Source: Massospora cicadina (taxonomy: Eukaryota > Entomophthoromycota > Entomophthoromycetes > Entomophthorales > Entomophthoraceae). Taken from it: 64,000 nt of DNA. Below the pieces are notes generated by a model. The model did not search any database and was not told the origin of the DNA. It was given only the letters and a program-made list of their open reading frames with translations. A program made the translations under genes and the position numbers. The DNA lies in NCBI GenBank assembly GCA_022478985.1, contig JAKSZP010007893.1, positions 310,001 through 374,000 on the forward strand. The letters run 5' to 3'. Shown one piece after another: positions 12,335 to 23,399 of the stretch (the first letter of the stretch is position 1; every line of letters starts with the position of its first letter).

Positions 12335-12415
12335 CTAGGTGGTCCTTGGGAACCTTCAGGGCATAAGAGACCTTCCGTTCCTTGAGATCCTTCAGGGCCT
12401 CCAGGCCCAGGGACA
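12335..12415 (-). other. Collagen-like Gly-X-Y tract (decayed) in Gypsy-1 region
   Basis: On the minus strand one frame without stops reads GPG GPE GSQ GTE GLL CPE GSQ GPP: eight consecutive Gly-X-Y triplets with one Gly replaced by Cys. No other part of the window except 45975-46200 does this. It lies about 3.5 kb beyond the integrase core of the surrounding Gypsy remnant, in the same orientation. A collagen triple helix is a fair structural reading; belonging to a Gypsy protein is inference from position and orientation only. Confidence 0.55.
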
Positions 12416-12419
12416 AATC

Positions 12420-14040
12420 TTGGATATAATCTTCTTATGTTGAGAAATAATTAACTATATCATATAGTTGTTACTACAAGTAACTGATTATAAAATTTGG
12501 TAATTTTAGGTTTGCGGCTGTTAATTCAATTGGTCTAGTAACTCAGCTATTGTTTCTCAAATCTATGATGCATGTTTGCTGAAGCGTTTAAAAATTTTAC
12601 TGTATTTTTTTCATAAATCAACATCAATTTCATTATAAATTTGTACATTTCTGAATTTAAACTTATTGATTACACTTTGGTTATCCAGAATTGCGTCAAA
12701 ATTACCCTGACCAGAACAGGAATAAGTCTAACATAAATTATTATATTGGGAAAGGTGCTTCTAGAGAAGACTACTTTTCTTTGTATCACCACATGATGAA
12801 ATCCTAAAAAGGTACACTTGATGGTAAACGGCAGGATGAACAAATAACCAGACTTAAGATTTGGTTCTGGAAACTCTACTTCAGTAATTAGGAGATTTAC
12901 AGTCAAATACACAATCATCTGGTTTTTGGGCGACCTAGGTGAAGCAGCTTCAACTTTAATTCCTTTAGGGTATAAGGTTTGATAAAGAGAGGCTTCCACA
13001 AATTTAGTCAATTTGTTTGTTAAATCTGACAAATTGTAATGTCTTGGGCCAAAGGGAAAAATTTATTGACTCTCAGAATTAAAAATTCTCTTGTATTAGA
13101 AACAAGTATTTCCTAATTGTTAAAGTGGACCCAGACTGTCACATTAAATTCTCCTCCAATTGGGGAGCATCGTCACTGCTAAAATTATTCTTATCAAAAA
13201 GGTACAACATCAACTGTTATCCTTGTGAGATTCCTGTCATGGAAAACCAGTATCACATTTTTCTAGGATTTGTTGAACAGTTCCTTTAAAGACTATATGA
13301 TTGATAGTTGCTACATTGTTAGTGGGATTCCTAGTAGGATTTGTCTTTACCAGGGCAATACAATTTAGCAGAAATATAGATATAAAAGGGACAATAAGGT
13401 TATTTAATATACTTAAAATATGAGATATATTTAATCTATGCTTTAAACATGCTTTCATTCCAAACAAGATACCCTTTAAGGGTAAAAGTTTACAAATCTT
13501 CAATGGAGCTCTGAGCTTAGTTTTGGAAGGAGTCAAACCTTTTGTACCCATTGAGTGGATCTCAGAAAACAATGGCCTTTATGTTTTTGTAAATTGAGGT
13601 CAGTTCAATGGATTAATTGGGCAGTAATTTCCTTTGGCTGGGGTTAGATCTATCAGCAACTCTTTTCACATCTAGACTAATTCAAGCGCCATCTACTCTG
13701 ATAGTGCACTTGGAGTAAAGTGAAGCATTTGAGTTATTGTGTAAATATAATCAGTGTCAATTAAAGTAATGGTGCTAACTATGTTTTGGTCAACATAAGG
13801 TCATTGAATACCAAAGTATCCAAATTCCTTAAAACATCAACCTCGAGCGCGAAAACATTTGAGTATTTTTTAGGGACATTACTTTTTGGAAGTATAAGAA
13901 TCTTCTAGGTGTATGTTTTAGTAAAAATATATACTAACATTCTACTCTAAAGATTGACGTTGTTAATGGGTGGTTACACTAAAGTCATGAGTAATAATTT
14001 AGTTATATTAATTTTATAATTTCTTTATGTAAAAGTGTTA
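12420..14040 (-). other. Unassigned part of Gypsy-1; two short minus-strand frames
   Basis: Frames at 12670-13032 (120 codons) and 13237-13572 (111 codons) are longer than the surrounding noise and read with the element. I recognise no domain. The second has a hydrophobic stretch (ILNNLIVPFISIFLLNCIAL) that could be a membrane segment. They may be remnants of an extra gene downstream of integrase, or chance. Confidence 0.3.
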
Positions 14041-14059
14041 CAGTATGAAAGCATCCTGG

Positions 14060-14145
14060 GGTAGTTGGTTTGGCAAAAAAGCACACCTCCTTTATTGAGG
14101 CGGATCACTTCTGTAAAGGGTCCTACAAAATTTGCTGACTTCACA
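14060..14145 (-). pseudogene. Integrase C-terminal GPY/F-like block of Gypsy-1
   Basis: Minus-strand reading gives ANFVGPFTEVIRLNKGGVLF, which fits the GPY/F module at the end of many Ty3/Gypsy integrases (a Gly-Pro-aromatic followed by a short beta-rich stretch). It lies about 1.75 kb from the integrase core, further than usual, so there may be an unrecognised insertion between them or the match may be partial coincidence. Confidence 0.45.
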
Positions 14146-15012
14146 TGGTGTACACTAGGGCCTTGCACTGTCAGGCCAGGTTTACACTTTAATAACAGTT
14201 TTATCAGTTAGTGTTAGTGAGACTAATGGTTGTTTTTCCCCACAAATCATTGTTTAGAATGTGGCTGTGTGTGTTTTGTCCAAGTATGGAAAATCTGCTT
14301 TTGGTTAAAAGGGGCAACTAATATTATTGTTCCTGAGCTTAACAAAGTTTATCCCTGCTTCTCAATAATTAGCCTATCATCATAGTGCTGTTAGGATCTG
14401 AATAAAATAAGGGGAGCAGGTTATTAGCTAACTAACGTAAAGCTGGATTTTTTGATTTGAAAATTCTTGACACAAAAAAGATCATGTGTATATATTCTAA
14501 TAGCACCTGAGCTTATTTTAGGACTTTTATGGTGAGCTCAATGATTAGATAATCCTTTTAGAAGGAAATGTTCATAAATCAGTGTTACCCTGCAAATTGG
14601 GACAGGTCCAAACAAAGGAACCGGATTCAACCTGCCGGAAAATGGACAAGTTAAAATTTCACAAAAATAGAACAAGGTGTCAGAGAATATAACGATGACT
14701 AAGGGTTGTTAGATAATCTCAAATATTTCTTAGAACAGGAACTGAAATATATTTTAGATATTAGAATTGATCCTTGGTTTATCTGAAAGTTTTCAATTTA
14801 TTGTAAATTTGGAGAATACGTCTGGGAGGCCCTCTGAGGACCAATAATCAGGGTAATCCAACTCCAAGGTGTGATGGTGAACAGGATGTCTCATTCTTAT
14901 TTGAGCGTTTTTTCCAGAGTTTCTAAGGCATCCCTCCGACTTCTTTTATCATTTTGAAATAGATTTATCTTCCCTTTGCCCTTCAATTTTTTGGTACATT
15001 TTTGTGGACTTA

Positions 15013-15055
15013 ACATTGTTGCTTACCATCTAGTACTATAAAAACATTGTTGCTT
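15013..15055 (+). mobile_element. Tiny 5-prime-truncated retroposon tail, copy 1, with 12-bp duplication
   Basis: acattgttgctt occurs at 15013-15024 and again at 15044-15055. Between them is only accatctagtactataaaa (15025-15043). The same accatctagtacta plus A-run ends two other insertions (48104-48128 and 50904-50947). Different duplications with a shared 3-prime end are the mark of target-primed reverse transcription that stopped almost at once. Confidence 0.75.
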
Positions 15056-15854
15056 TATGGGTCTGATGAGAGATGGAGTAAAGATAAACTATATGTTTTA
15101 CTTCATTAAAATTTTCAGCCCAAAAAAGTGACCCTTTAAGATATTGTTAGAGCTACACAGGTCTTTGAAAATTATCCCTCTACTTAGTTGACCATCATCT
15201 TTTGGACATCAACAATTAAATATTCCAACCCTCATATTACAAAGAAACTAATACAGGTAAAACCAGAAAGATGCGAGCTTATTAATTTACTAACGTTTAA
15301 TATTGATAGAAAATTACAGAATCTCCTGGGTGGTATACAGGAAAAGATGGGCCAAAATAAAACATTAAGTATCCTTGAGTTGTAATGTGAACTCCGAAAC
15401 ATCCATGGTTTATGAAAGTAAACAAGTTATCTCATTAGTTAGAGCTATTAGAGTCACTTTAGAGGTTTCGAGTATAGTGGAGTATAGAAGTGATAATAGA
15501 CAAGTTGACAGAGTATGTTTTTAACATCGAGTGCCTCAGATTGATGTTATCTTTATCACTTGATAATAACTAACTTGATACACAAGCAGGGCACTTGGTA
15601 AAAATAATTTAAAACATAGCATTAGTTTGATGGCCATTTTTATGAATATTGAGATGAACGTACCAATGTATCTCTTGACAGCCTCATATTTGGATAGATT
15701 ATATGAGGCTGTAATGGTGTGAGGGATTATTGAATAAGATTTACATTTTTATACCACCTCAAAAGGGAGATTTACCCATTGTCAGACTGCAGTATCCTTG
15801 ACTACCATATGAGTAGAAATTTGTTGATACAGGAACTAGTGGGTGCTCAGGTAA

Positions 15855-15972
15855 AGCCATTAAATTTATACAGCTTTGACCACCCGATGAGTTGGTGCAC
15901 AGAAGATAGTATATTGATGCTGTGTAATACTGTTGTCAGAGGCCCAATAACATTGATAATCACAGTGTGAAA
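15855..15972 (-). pseudogene. Integrase core fragment of Gypsy-1
   Basis: Minus-strand reading gives INVIGPLTT, the block around the first catalytic Asp in Ty3/Gypsy integrases (usually VDxxGPLP), here with Asn at the Asp position. Similar blocks occur in Gypsy-2 (IDIIGPLPTS). The frame closes after about 35 residues. Family function: joining of element cDNA to host DNA. This copy is dead. Confidence 0.55.
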
Positions 15973-17089
15973 GGAGCTGAAGAGTGATCATCCGATGTTA
16001 GAGCCATGGGTGAATTTTAATATTAAGTTGAAATGTGAGACAGACATTCAATAAGTCTTAGATGGAGTTAGCATACAATTTCAAATGTACTGAGACTTCA
16101 ACCTTTAATAGTTTATCCGTATTGTCTTGAGGCCTGTGTAGTGTGACCTTTCAAAATTACTTCTGCTTTATTGGAGGTGTGGACATAAGAAAGCCACTTC
16201 ATTTTACAAGTTTGTATAACACAGCATTATTATTACTGTGTTTATTTACTTTTTTTAGGCTCACTATGTATTTCTGGAGTCACATTATCCCAAAAATTAG
16301 ATTCAAAGAGAAAATTATAGATTTGGTCTTCCTCATCGTTTAGTTCTGTAATACTGGTAGCTTGAGAGCCTTTAACATTTGGGTGCACCACAAAGGAATA
16401 ATGATAATGAAGGCATAGTTTTGTGGTTGTAAGTTCCACTAGGCCACTTACTCATTGTTTCTCAATTCTTCTTTAATTAGTTAAGGAGACATGATAACAT
16501 ATACATGATAAAATGCGTCTCATATAGTAAGGGGCAGAAATTCTGATGACAAGAATTACATAAATATAATAGCGCTCAGTGACACTGTAAATTCTTTCAA
16601 CAATATATAAAGTCTTAGTAATATAAGCTTTCAGATGTTCTACATACTTTCATCAAGTTGAGTCAAGATTGTACCGACTGTAAGACCAATTGCATATGTA
16701 AACATTAAAAAAAGCTCAACAAACTTGTATTGAAATAGTATGAGAATTATTTATAGATAATCATAATGCATCAAAAGATTGTTGTAATAAATCCCATTGG
16801 AAAAGTACATTCCTTTGTAAAAAATGTCTAAGGTGCCAGTGAGCACAAAAAATGGGGGGAAACTGCGGTAGCACCCCATTATACCCCAAAAAACATGTAT
16901 ATCTTTCAGACTCTGAGGTGAGATCATCTGTTATATAGGTGTGAATTTATCTGGGAGCTGCAAAATACCCTCCCTAGTTAAAATTATAGATTAAAAGTAT
17001 CAGTTCTCTATAAAGAAAGTACAGTTAGAGGGCTTTAACTTTAAAAAGGCTATTTGTAATTGCTCAACATTTTTATTGTAAATGGTACA

Positions 17090-17490
17090 TTTAAATATTA
17101 AATGCTTTAAAGAAAAAGCTTATATCATCTACATATACCATCACACAGGAAATCTTAAAGTCACTAATATGCCTTTATATGGCTCGTTGGAAGATATTGG
17201 GGGCACTAAATAGCCCCTGCAGCATTTATGTGGATTAAAACAATCCTTTACTAGCTATCAAGGTAGCTTTGTCTTATCTTTGGGAGCCAAAAGTATCAGC
17301 TTTAGTCACTGGTTAGATTATTTCCAAAGATATTGTGTGTCTGAAAGGCATCTGGAGAGAGTCATTGATCTGTTGTAATAGGAAATATGCTTTCTATAGT
17401 TAAAATCAATCTTCCGTTAATCCATTGACACCCTATAGGTTCATCTTTCTTCTTCATCAGAAGAAAGGGAGAGGCCCACGGACTTTGTGA
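17090..17490 (-). pseudogene. Reverse transcriptase fragment of Gypsy-1
   Basis: Two minus-strand blocks match the Ty3/Gypsy RT. The first (about 17400-17485) reads SPWASPFLLMKKKDEPIG, the fingers motif normally SPWASPVVLVKKKDG. The second (about 17095-17243) reads FSAPNIFQRA, then MVYVDDISFF with the YVDD catalytic box intact at 17118-17138. Stops and indels lie between. RT copies element RNA to cDNA in the particle. Confidence 0.75.
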
Positions 17491-18411
17491 ATGTTTTTAG
17501 GCTGGGTCAAGTAATTGCTAAAAATTTAATGCTACACAAGCCTCCTCCAATTCAAACTACTGTTAGGGCTTTGTTTGAATGATTAAGATGTCTTTAATGT
17601 CTAATCAAAATTTCAATTCATTCATATTACCAAAATCTTATATCCTAGAAGAGAAACGCAAGAATCTTTAGTCAGTAATTTATCAACTGCTTTTTGTGGT
17701 CCAGCTCTAAGGTTGGTTCCAGTGTTGTGCTTAGTGGTGGCTATAGTAGGGGGATTGTCAAATCCAAAAGCTCATAAAGTGCAAGACCTATAAACTCTGA
17801 GCACCTCCTCGACTAGGAACAACTGGAGAACAAGCTATGAATCTTTCTTCCTAAGAAACGCCATAGTTTTGGTTATATTCCTTAATAGGACTGAAATGGT
17901 CCTTGTATAAGATGGGTCCAATACGTCTGGACATGGCAGAATTTCTTTAATGAAAGTATTCTCTACCCCTAGTCACCTCCTCAGCCTCAGCTTTAATACC
18001 AGGGTGGATAATTTGACAATTGGTGTTGTGAAGTACACATATTAGACACCAACAAGATTCTGAACAATAAAATAGTGCAAGGCAATCCACACTGAGCGAT
18101 ATTTTCATTTTACCTGAGATAGCAAGTGTTACTGGGATGAACTGGTCTTTGCCTGCTGGCGGTATCTTTTTTGACACTCTATTGTCTTCTTGACATAACT
18201 TAGTTATATTGGCCTAAGGCACTTTGAAATACTTAATCAAACTCATCATTGGCGTTATCAGCAACCAAGTTATCCTTATCAAAATTTTATTCTTATTTAG
18301 ATCAAAGAACGATTACTGTTGATCTATTCACTTCAACTCAATTTAAGTGGTTGACAAAGGATGAATCGACTTTCTGTAATTAATAATATATTAAAGTAAC
18401 AAAGGATTCTT

Positions 18412-18547
18412 TCAAGGGTGGTTAGTCAGCAGGTAAAACTGCTTCCACCCTAGTGCAGGTTTCAAGTTTGAAACCTGTCCTGGCTAGAAAAATTCTTGGT
18501 GTGATATATTTGTCCCAAGGTCAACCCATATAGAATATTTCTTCTAA
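18412..18547 (+). mobile_element. SINE copy 1 (tRNA-headed, 136 bp) with 11-bp target duplication
   Basis: Flanked by aaaggattctt (18401-18411 and 18548-18558). The head ggtggttagtcagcaggta resembles a pol III A box and ggtttcaagtttgaaacc a degenerate B box. The body ends gtatatttgtcccaaggtcaaccca-like, followed by an AT-rich tail. It aligns nearly end to end with the reverse complement of 56012-56138. A tRNA-derived SINE is inferred; the tRNA of origin is not identified. Confidence 0.85.
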
Positions 18548-18944
18548 AAAGGATTCTTACTATGTTTAAATTAAAATAATTATCTAATCTATACTGACTT
18601 TAAATGGCTTAATGCAATTATGTAGTTCTTAAGTAATTTTTGTCAATATCTCCTTAATCTCCTCTTTAGTAGCAGCGTCCATTTAACTTAATTTCTGAAT
18701 CTGTAAGTTTCATTTTGGTGGAAATATCTGATCCCAGGATGTTTGATAACCTCTTGTGTAATTCCCACATCTGGTTTGGGTGTGGCAACACCAATTCTGT
18801 CTTTGCTTCATTACCTAATTTAGTATTATATGATTAACTTGGGATTTGATTCATGGCTAAATCCCTTTGTGTCTAGCTTCAGGGTTTTGGATGGCCTTAG
18901 AAATTAGTTGTCAGCCTAATTGGGTAACACTTGGATGGAATCTT

Positions 18945-19772
18945 TGAGTTTTAAAAGCCCCAAGGGGCTCCTAGTGCAGACAACTATTGTGGGATGATTA
19001 CCTGGGGTACTACTCCCACCACACTAGGGCTGCGCAAATCTAAGCATCACTTAAAAATGTGGGCCCAACTGCAATTTGGAGTAGCTCACGCTACCTCCTA
19101 AGCTGACATATGCCCACCCTGTTTAAGTAACGGGCAGCTCTTCTGTACCAGCTGGACAGGCAATATGTCTCTCATACTCCTTGTGGGGGAAAAGACCCAA
19201 TGCCCCTGGGTTTAAGGCCCCTGAGGGGAAAAGCCAAAGCCCTCCCCTTTGTCACCTGGTTTTTTAGCGGAGTTATGCTCTCTGACCCCTTTTTGTCCAG
19301 GAGGCCTTGGAGTCCTTTTGGATTAGCTATACCTTTCTTGCATGATCTGTCTCACCAACAGCCGGCTCATGCTGACTGAACCAGCAGCTAGCTGAGCTTT
19401 AGGGCAACTCGGCAAACTGTAGCATTTATTGTAGGAAAGTGCACCAAAGCGCAGCTAACCAGGATTGCCCCTCCTTTGCCCTGGGGTCCACACACACGCA
19501 ACCACAGCTTGTGGGGAGGCCATTTGATAGGCACCTTGCACAACTGGTACCTTCCCCCTTCCAGCCTGTATTCTCCCCTCAAGGAATGGTAGACACCTGC
19601 AAGGACATGTCAGCACAGTCATCACTACCATCCTGCACTTCTTTCAGGCCACTACAGGACCTGACCAATGTGCCTCTTTGGGTTCTGGTGCTAGCTACTC
19701 ATCCATGTTTCCACAGGCTTTCCCCAGTTGCACCACACGGAGGCACCAGCTTACCCTAACTAGCTCACTTAT
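18945..19772. mobile_element. 828-bp GC-rich retroposon-like insertion with 14-bp target duplication
   Basis: The flanks ttggatggaatctt (18931-18944) and ttggatggaatatt (19773-19786) are a 14-bp duplication with one mismatch. The insert is much richer in GC than the decayed Gypsy around it. I see no terminal inverted repeats, and a duplication this long fits target-primed insertion. If it reads on the minus strand, its end is short and T/A-rich (cttttaaaactca) and an aataaa lies mid-element. The longest frames (106 codons plus, 64 minus) show no recognisable domain. It could be a long SINE, a truncated LINE of an unseen family, or a processed RNA copy. Confidence 0.6.
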
Positions 19773-19803
19773 TTGGATGGAATATTCAATTTGTTTCTAT
19801 ATA

Positions 19804-21112
19804 CGAGGGTAAGTCAAAAAGTAAGGGCAAATTTTTAAAAAGAAACTCTTTATTGTGAAAACAAGATGACAAGTAACATCATTTCTATATATATTCTCCC
19901 TCAATTTCTATGCACTTGGTCTATCTCCTGACAAGCTTCATAATTCTGTCCTGGAAGAAGATTTTTGGCATCGTGCACAGCCACTCGTGCACCACCTCCA
20001 CAACCTCATCATCTGACAAAAATTTGGATTCATGCGGGTGCTCCTTCATCGGACCAAAAAGGTGAAAATCACTTGGAGCTAGGTCAGGACTGTACGGCGA
20101 ATTCTCCAGCAGCTCAAAACTAAGATCTTGAATGCACTGGATCGTTTTCCCTGCAGTATGAGGATGGACATTGTCCTGAAGCGAAAACACACCTTTTGAA
20201 AGTTTTCCTCGCCTCTTTATTTTGATTTTGGGTTTCAGAACTCGCAGTAGCTCACAGTAGCTGTCACTATTCACTGTTTGACCTTTAGGAGTGTAATGAA
20301 TTAGAAGTGGACCTTTCATATCCCAAAACACTGTCATCATCAACTTTCCTGCAAAAACTTGTCTTTTGAACTTTTTTGCTGTAGGAGAGGATGGATGTTT
20401 CCACACCATACTCTGCCGCTTACTCTGTGGTTCTATGTGATGGACCCACATCTCATCAACGGTTACTATGCGACTGAGAAACTCTTCTACTTCCTCTTCT
20501 AAATGCCTTAAATGTGATTTCGAAATTTCCAAGCGTTTATGTTTTTTCTGGTTTGTCAGTCAATGTGGTACCCAATGAACACACACTTTGCGATATTTTA
20601 GTGATTCGTGGATGATTGCAACTATTGAACTGTGGCTAATGTTCAACGCATGCACAATATCATCAATTTTGACATGATGATCATCATGAATCATTCTCTC
20701 AACTGTCTCAATGTTCTAGTCCGTGTTTAAAGTGGATGGCCTACCTGAACGCTCTTCATTGCAGTTAGATACACAACCATTTTCAAAGCGATTTATCCAC
20801 TCATAAATTTTGCGTTCACTAAGACAGCTCACACCGTACTGCTGCTGCATTCTGCGAATAATCTCCACAGGTTTAGTCCCTTCAGAGTGCAGAAAACGTA
20901 ACACTCCCCTCATTTCTTCCTTGGTGCACATGGACAACAGGGCACTCATAATAAAATGCACTGAAATCACTACAAATGGAGTTGAACACTGAAACAACAC
21001 AGCTAAAGAACAAAATTTTTTTTGAGGTTATGATATGTCATTTTTCAGTCAGTGCTGCCATCCATTGCAGCAGGGAAAATAAAATTTGCCTTTACTTTTT
21101 GACTTACCCTCA
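19804..21112 (-). mobile_element. Mariner DNA transposon (1309 bp) with inverted repeats and TA duplication
   Basis: Terminal inverted repeats of about 32 bp: left begins cgagggtaagtcaaaaagta, right (complement) tgagggtaagtcaaaaagta, with only a few mismatches. TA dinucleotides flank both ends (19802-19803 and 21113-21114), the standard mariner target duplication. It interrupts a Gypsy-1 coding remnant. Length and structure are those of a complete mariner. Confidence 0.95.
19921..20949 (-). pseudogene. Mariner transposase (DD34D), two in-frame stops
   Basis: From the ATG at 20949 to the stop at 19921 is 343 codons, the usual mariner length, and the frame is constant apart from two stops (TAG near 20717 and TGA near 20561). 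The N-terminal part has the helix-turn-helix pattern (KPVEIIRRMQQQYG, ERKIYEWINRF). The catalytic core shows VTVDEMWVHH, LQDNVHPHTA and YSPDLAPSDFHLF, with exactly 34 residues between the second and third Asp, so DD34D is intact. Such proteins cut and paste the element at TA sites. An upstream Met at 21000 would add a short extension. The type is the one common in animals. Confidence 0.92.
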
Positions 21113-21179
21113 TATGTGACTAACTTATATGGGCCTTTGATTGTTCCTTCATTGGAAGCTTCAAATAAATAAATCTCTT

Positions 21180-21340
21180 TTATCTTCCCCTTTAAAGTTA
21201 GTTCTTCCCCCATGGTGGTATAAAAGGGGCCTGATTATCATAGTCTTCAGTGTTGTCTTCATTGATGTAACTGTTTTCTTTAATCAACAGAGGACTTAAT
21301 CTTTGGTTGTCAAATTCCTTTGGTTGACATATCTTAACCA
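21180..21340 (-). pseudogene. Acidic pol linker fragment of Gypsy-1
   Basis: Minus-strand reading gives QPKEFDNQRLSPLL followed by an Asp/Glu/Asn-rich run. 38400-38560 reads QQKKFDSQIIETIS followed by DNNDEEDTP, about 0.7 kb after a protease motif. The two are homologous. Its place between protease and RT is inferred from the second copy. Confidence 0.45.
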
Positions 21341-21448
21341 ATAAATAGTTGTTGAAATTGTCACAACCTATATATTAAAATTCATATTGCCTGTCCATGC
21401 CAACCTTAATTATAAGAAATTCCTTGATGTTGTATTGACAGGGTTTCT

Positions 21449-22600
21449 GTTGGAAATTTTGCCCATATTCCCAGCCGGCTAGATTACCAGGAATCGCTAG
21501 GGGATAATTCCCTGATACGAGGTGAATTGGAAATCAGTTGACCCTGATCTCGGGTTAACTATGTTTGGGGGATTTTAGGATATTCGCCTGGTCAGATCTA
21601 TCGGGGATTGATCCAGACAAATGCATAAGATCTTGTTGGGCAGAGTTGCCAACGAATAGGGGCATCTGATAGTGATTAACTATCAGGTCTACTGATTGGG
21701 ATTGGTTGGGTTTCATCACCAACTGATTGGGAATGTAAGGAGTAAGTTGAAAGGCGAGTGATGCTGCCTGCAAATAGCAAATCGATCATTTAGTTCATTA
21801 CCTCTCTTAATGGTTAACAAGTCCCATTACCTAAGCAGCTCGCTAGCCAAATATGGTTGGTTCGCTTGGATTTAGAGGAAAACGTTAGGGACACAATTTA
21901 TGACTCTTTCCATTTTAGGTCTTGAGGATGTCCAACGATAGAATTCTAGCCAGGATGGGGAAGACCATCGCTGCTGAGATGAGGATGGGTGATTCAATGG
22001 CAACGGCTGCCATTTTATTAAAGAGATGTCAACTGAGGGTTGGGAGCTGAATCCCCCACTATAAATTCCCTAGAATTCACAATAAAGATATAGTTTTATC
22101 TGGTATACAGTAGATATACTAAGATAGCTTCTATCCAGTATACAGTAGATATACTGAAATAGTTTCTATCTGGTATATAGTAGATTTACTAAAACAACTT
22201 CTATCGAGTATACAGTAGATATACTGAAATAGTTTTTATTTAGTATATAGTTTTTAGCAGTACAGAGTATACTGTAGATATACCAGCTTAGTAACTTTAT
22301 CAGCATCCATTTGTTATATTCTTTCTCAGGGATATTACTGCTGTGTGAGATAATTGGGAGACTCTTTATGGAGAAGAGTAAAGATCTGAGTGGAGATCCA
22401 GAGAAGAAGCGGAATCAAATTGGGGATTGCTGCCAACTGTGTGTCAAACTGGAGAAACCATCAACAGGAATCTAAGAGAAGATTGGGCTAAATGGTATTA
22501 GGGAACGAATCCCTATTTTGAGACATCACAAGTAGTTTGGGCAGAAATACTGGCTGAGCGTTGGGCTGAGATCTAGGACTTCCATTCAACTATGGATAAT
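21449..22600. repeat. Candidate LTR or solo LTR separating Gypsy-1 and Gypsy-2
   Basis: A block of different base composition beginning tgttggaaattttgccc. It contains a TATA-like ctataaattccc followed by aataaa (near 22065-22086), then the 35-bp tandem array. No partner copy is visible in the window and I could not fix the right end or a duplication, so this is a guess from composition and signals. Confidence 0.3.
22099..22250 (+). repeat. 35-bp tandem repeat, 4.3 units
   Basis: Units start at 22099, 22134, 22169 and 22204, each 35 bp, with a 12-bp partial unit at 22239. Each unit has a near-palindromic core, gtatacagtagatatac, and a divergent spacer (agatagctt, aatagttt and so on). All units differ from one another by several changes. 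Confidence 0.92.
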
Positions 22601-23399
22601 AGTCGTCATACTATTATCAACTAATTATATCAATAACTACAAAACGCGGACAAATTGCACAAAATCCAAACCTGTACAAGTAATAATTTTGTAGGGGTTA
22701 TTAGCCAATAATAATCAAACCTATAAATTTTTTACAGTTTCTTATAGGCGAGGACTATACTTCCTTTATATTTGTGACTGTATCCAAGACATTTCCCCTC
22801 CTAAGATGAGACTGGGGAAGGACCCAAGATGGCGAGCATGTACTCATGTAAACTAAGCTTTTGGCATTTCATCTTATAAAATATTCAGCTCCTCTATTTG
22901 CAGGTCAATTCAGATCTGTTCAAATGGCTTGAAGCTTTATTGGCTCCTTTATACTTGTATAAAAGAACCTTGTCCCCTATATAGAATTCAGGTACTCTAG
23001 TTTATCTTTGACTCTCAACTTGAATCTTTAAAATAGTAGCCTTAATGTTCTTGGATAGTACCAACTAGAATTTGATCAATTCATATTTTAACTCTTGTTG
23101 GTAGTTCTTAGATGGTAAGTCCTTGTGATCCTTAGTTATTACTGGGTTTAAAAGGTTAGTAATGCTGCTTTTCTTAAAAATAGGCTTTGGGCGGAGACAT
23201 GCAGTTAAAGGTGATGTCTAAGCCTGTAAGACATTAGCGTGGATGGTAATAGCGTCGCATTTTGGCTTGAAGTTCAGTGTCATCTTCTTTACTATTCTTA
23301 CTAGAGTTTTGTTCACATATTCAACGCTACCATTGAAGAAATAGAGTATGGAGTTGTTATTGTTGTCTCACTCATACTAGAACATAAGTCCTCTCAACT

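Larger units (their letters stand above)
10807..21448 (-). mobile_element. Gypsy-1: old, highly decayed minus-strand Ty3/Gypsy remnant with later insertions
   Basis: No LTR pair could be drawn, but retroviral-type pol remnants lie in minus-strand order: an acidic linker (about 21180-21340), RT (17090-17490), integrase core (about 15855-15972) and a GPY/F-like integrase C-terminal block (about 14060-14145). A collagen-like tract follows at 12335-12415. Later insertions sit inside: SINE-1, an 828-bp GC-rich retroposon, a mariner and a 19-bp retroposon tail. The linker at 21180-21340 is recognisably homologous to 38400-38560, and 14820-15020 to 47200-47400, so at least two copies of this family exist in the window. 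The 3-prime limit is unknown and may extend left of LINE-B. Confidence 0.6.

Noticed and set aside
18412..18480. Possible tRNA gene
   Set aside because: Boxes are degenerate, no cloverleaf is evident, and target duplications show it is the head of a SINE.
19439..19759. 106-codon plus-strand frame in the GC-rich insertion, possible host gene
   Set aside because: No recognisable domain, no conserved start context, and the segment is a mobile insertion with its own target duplication.
22099..22250. Possible CRISPR-like array
   Set aside because: The units are contiguous 35-bp tandem repeats with no spacers, in eukaryotic repeat DNA.
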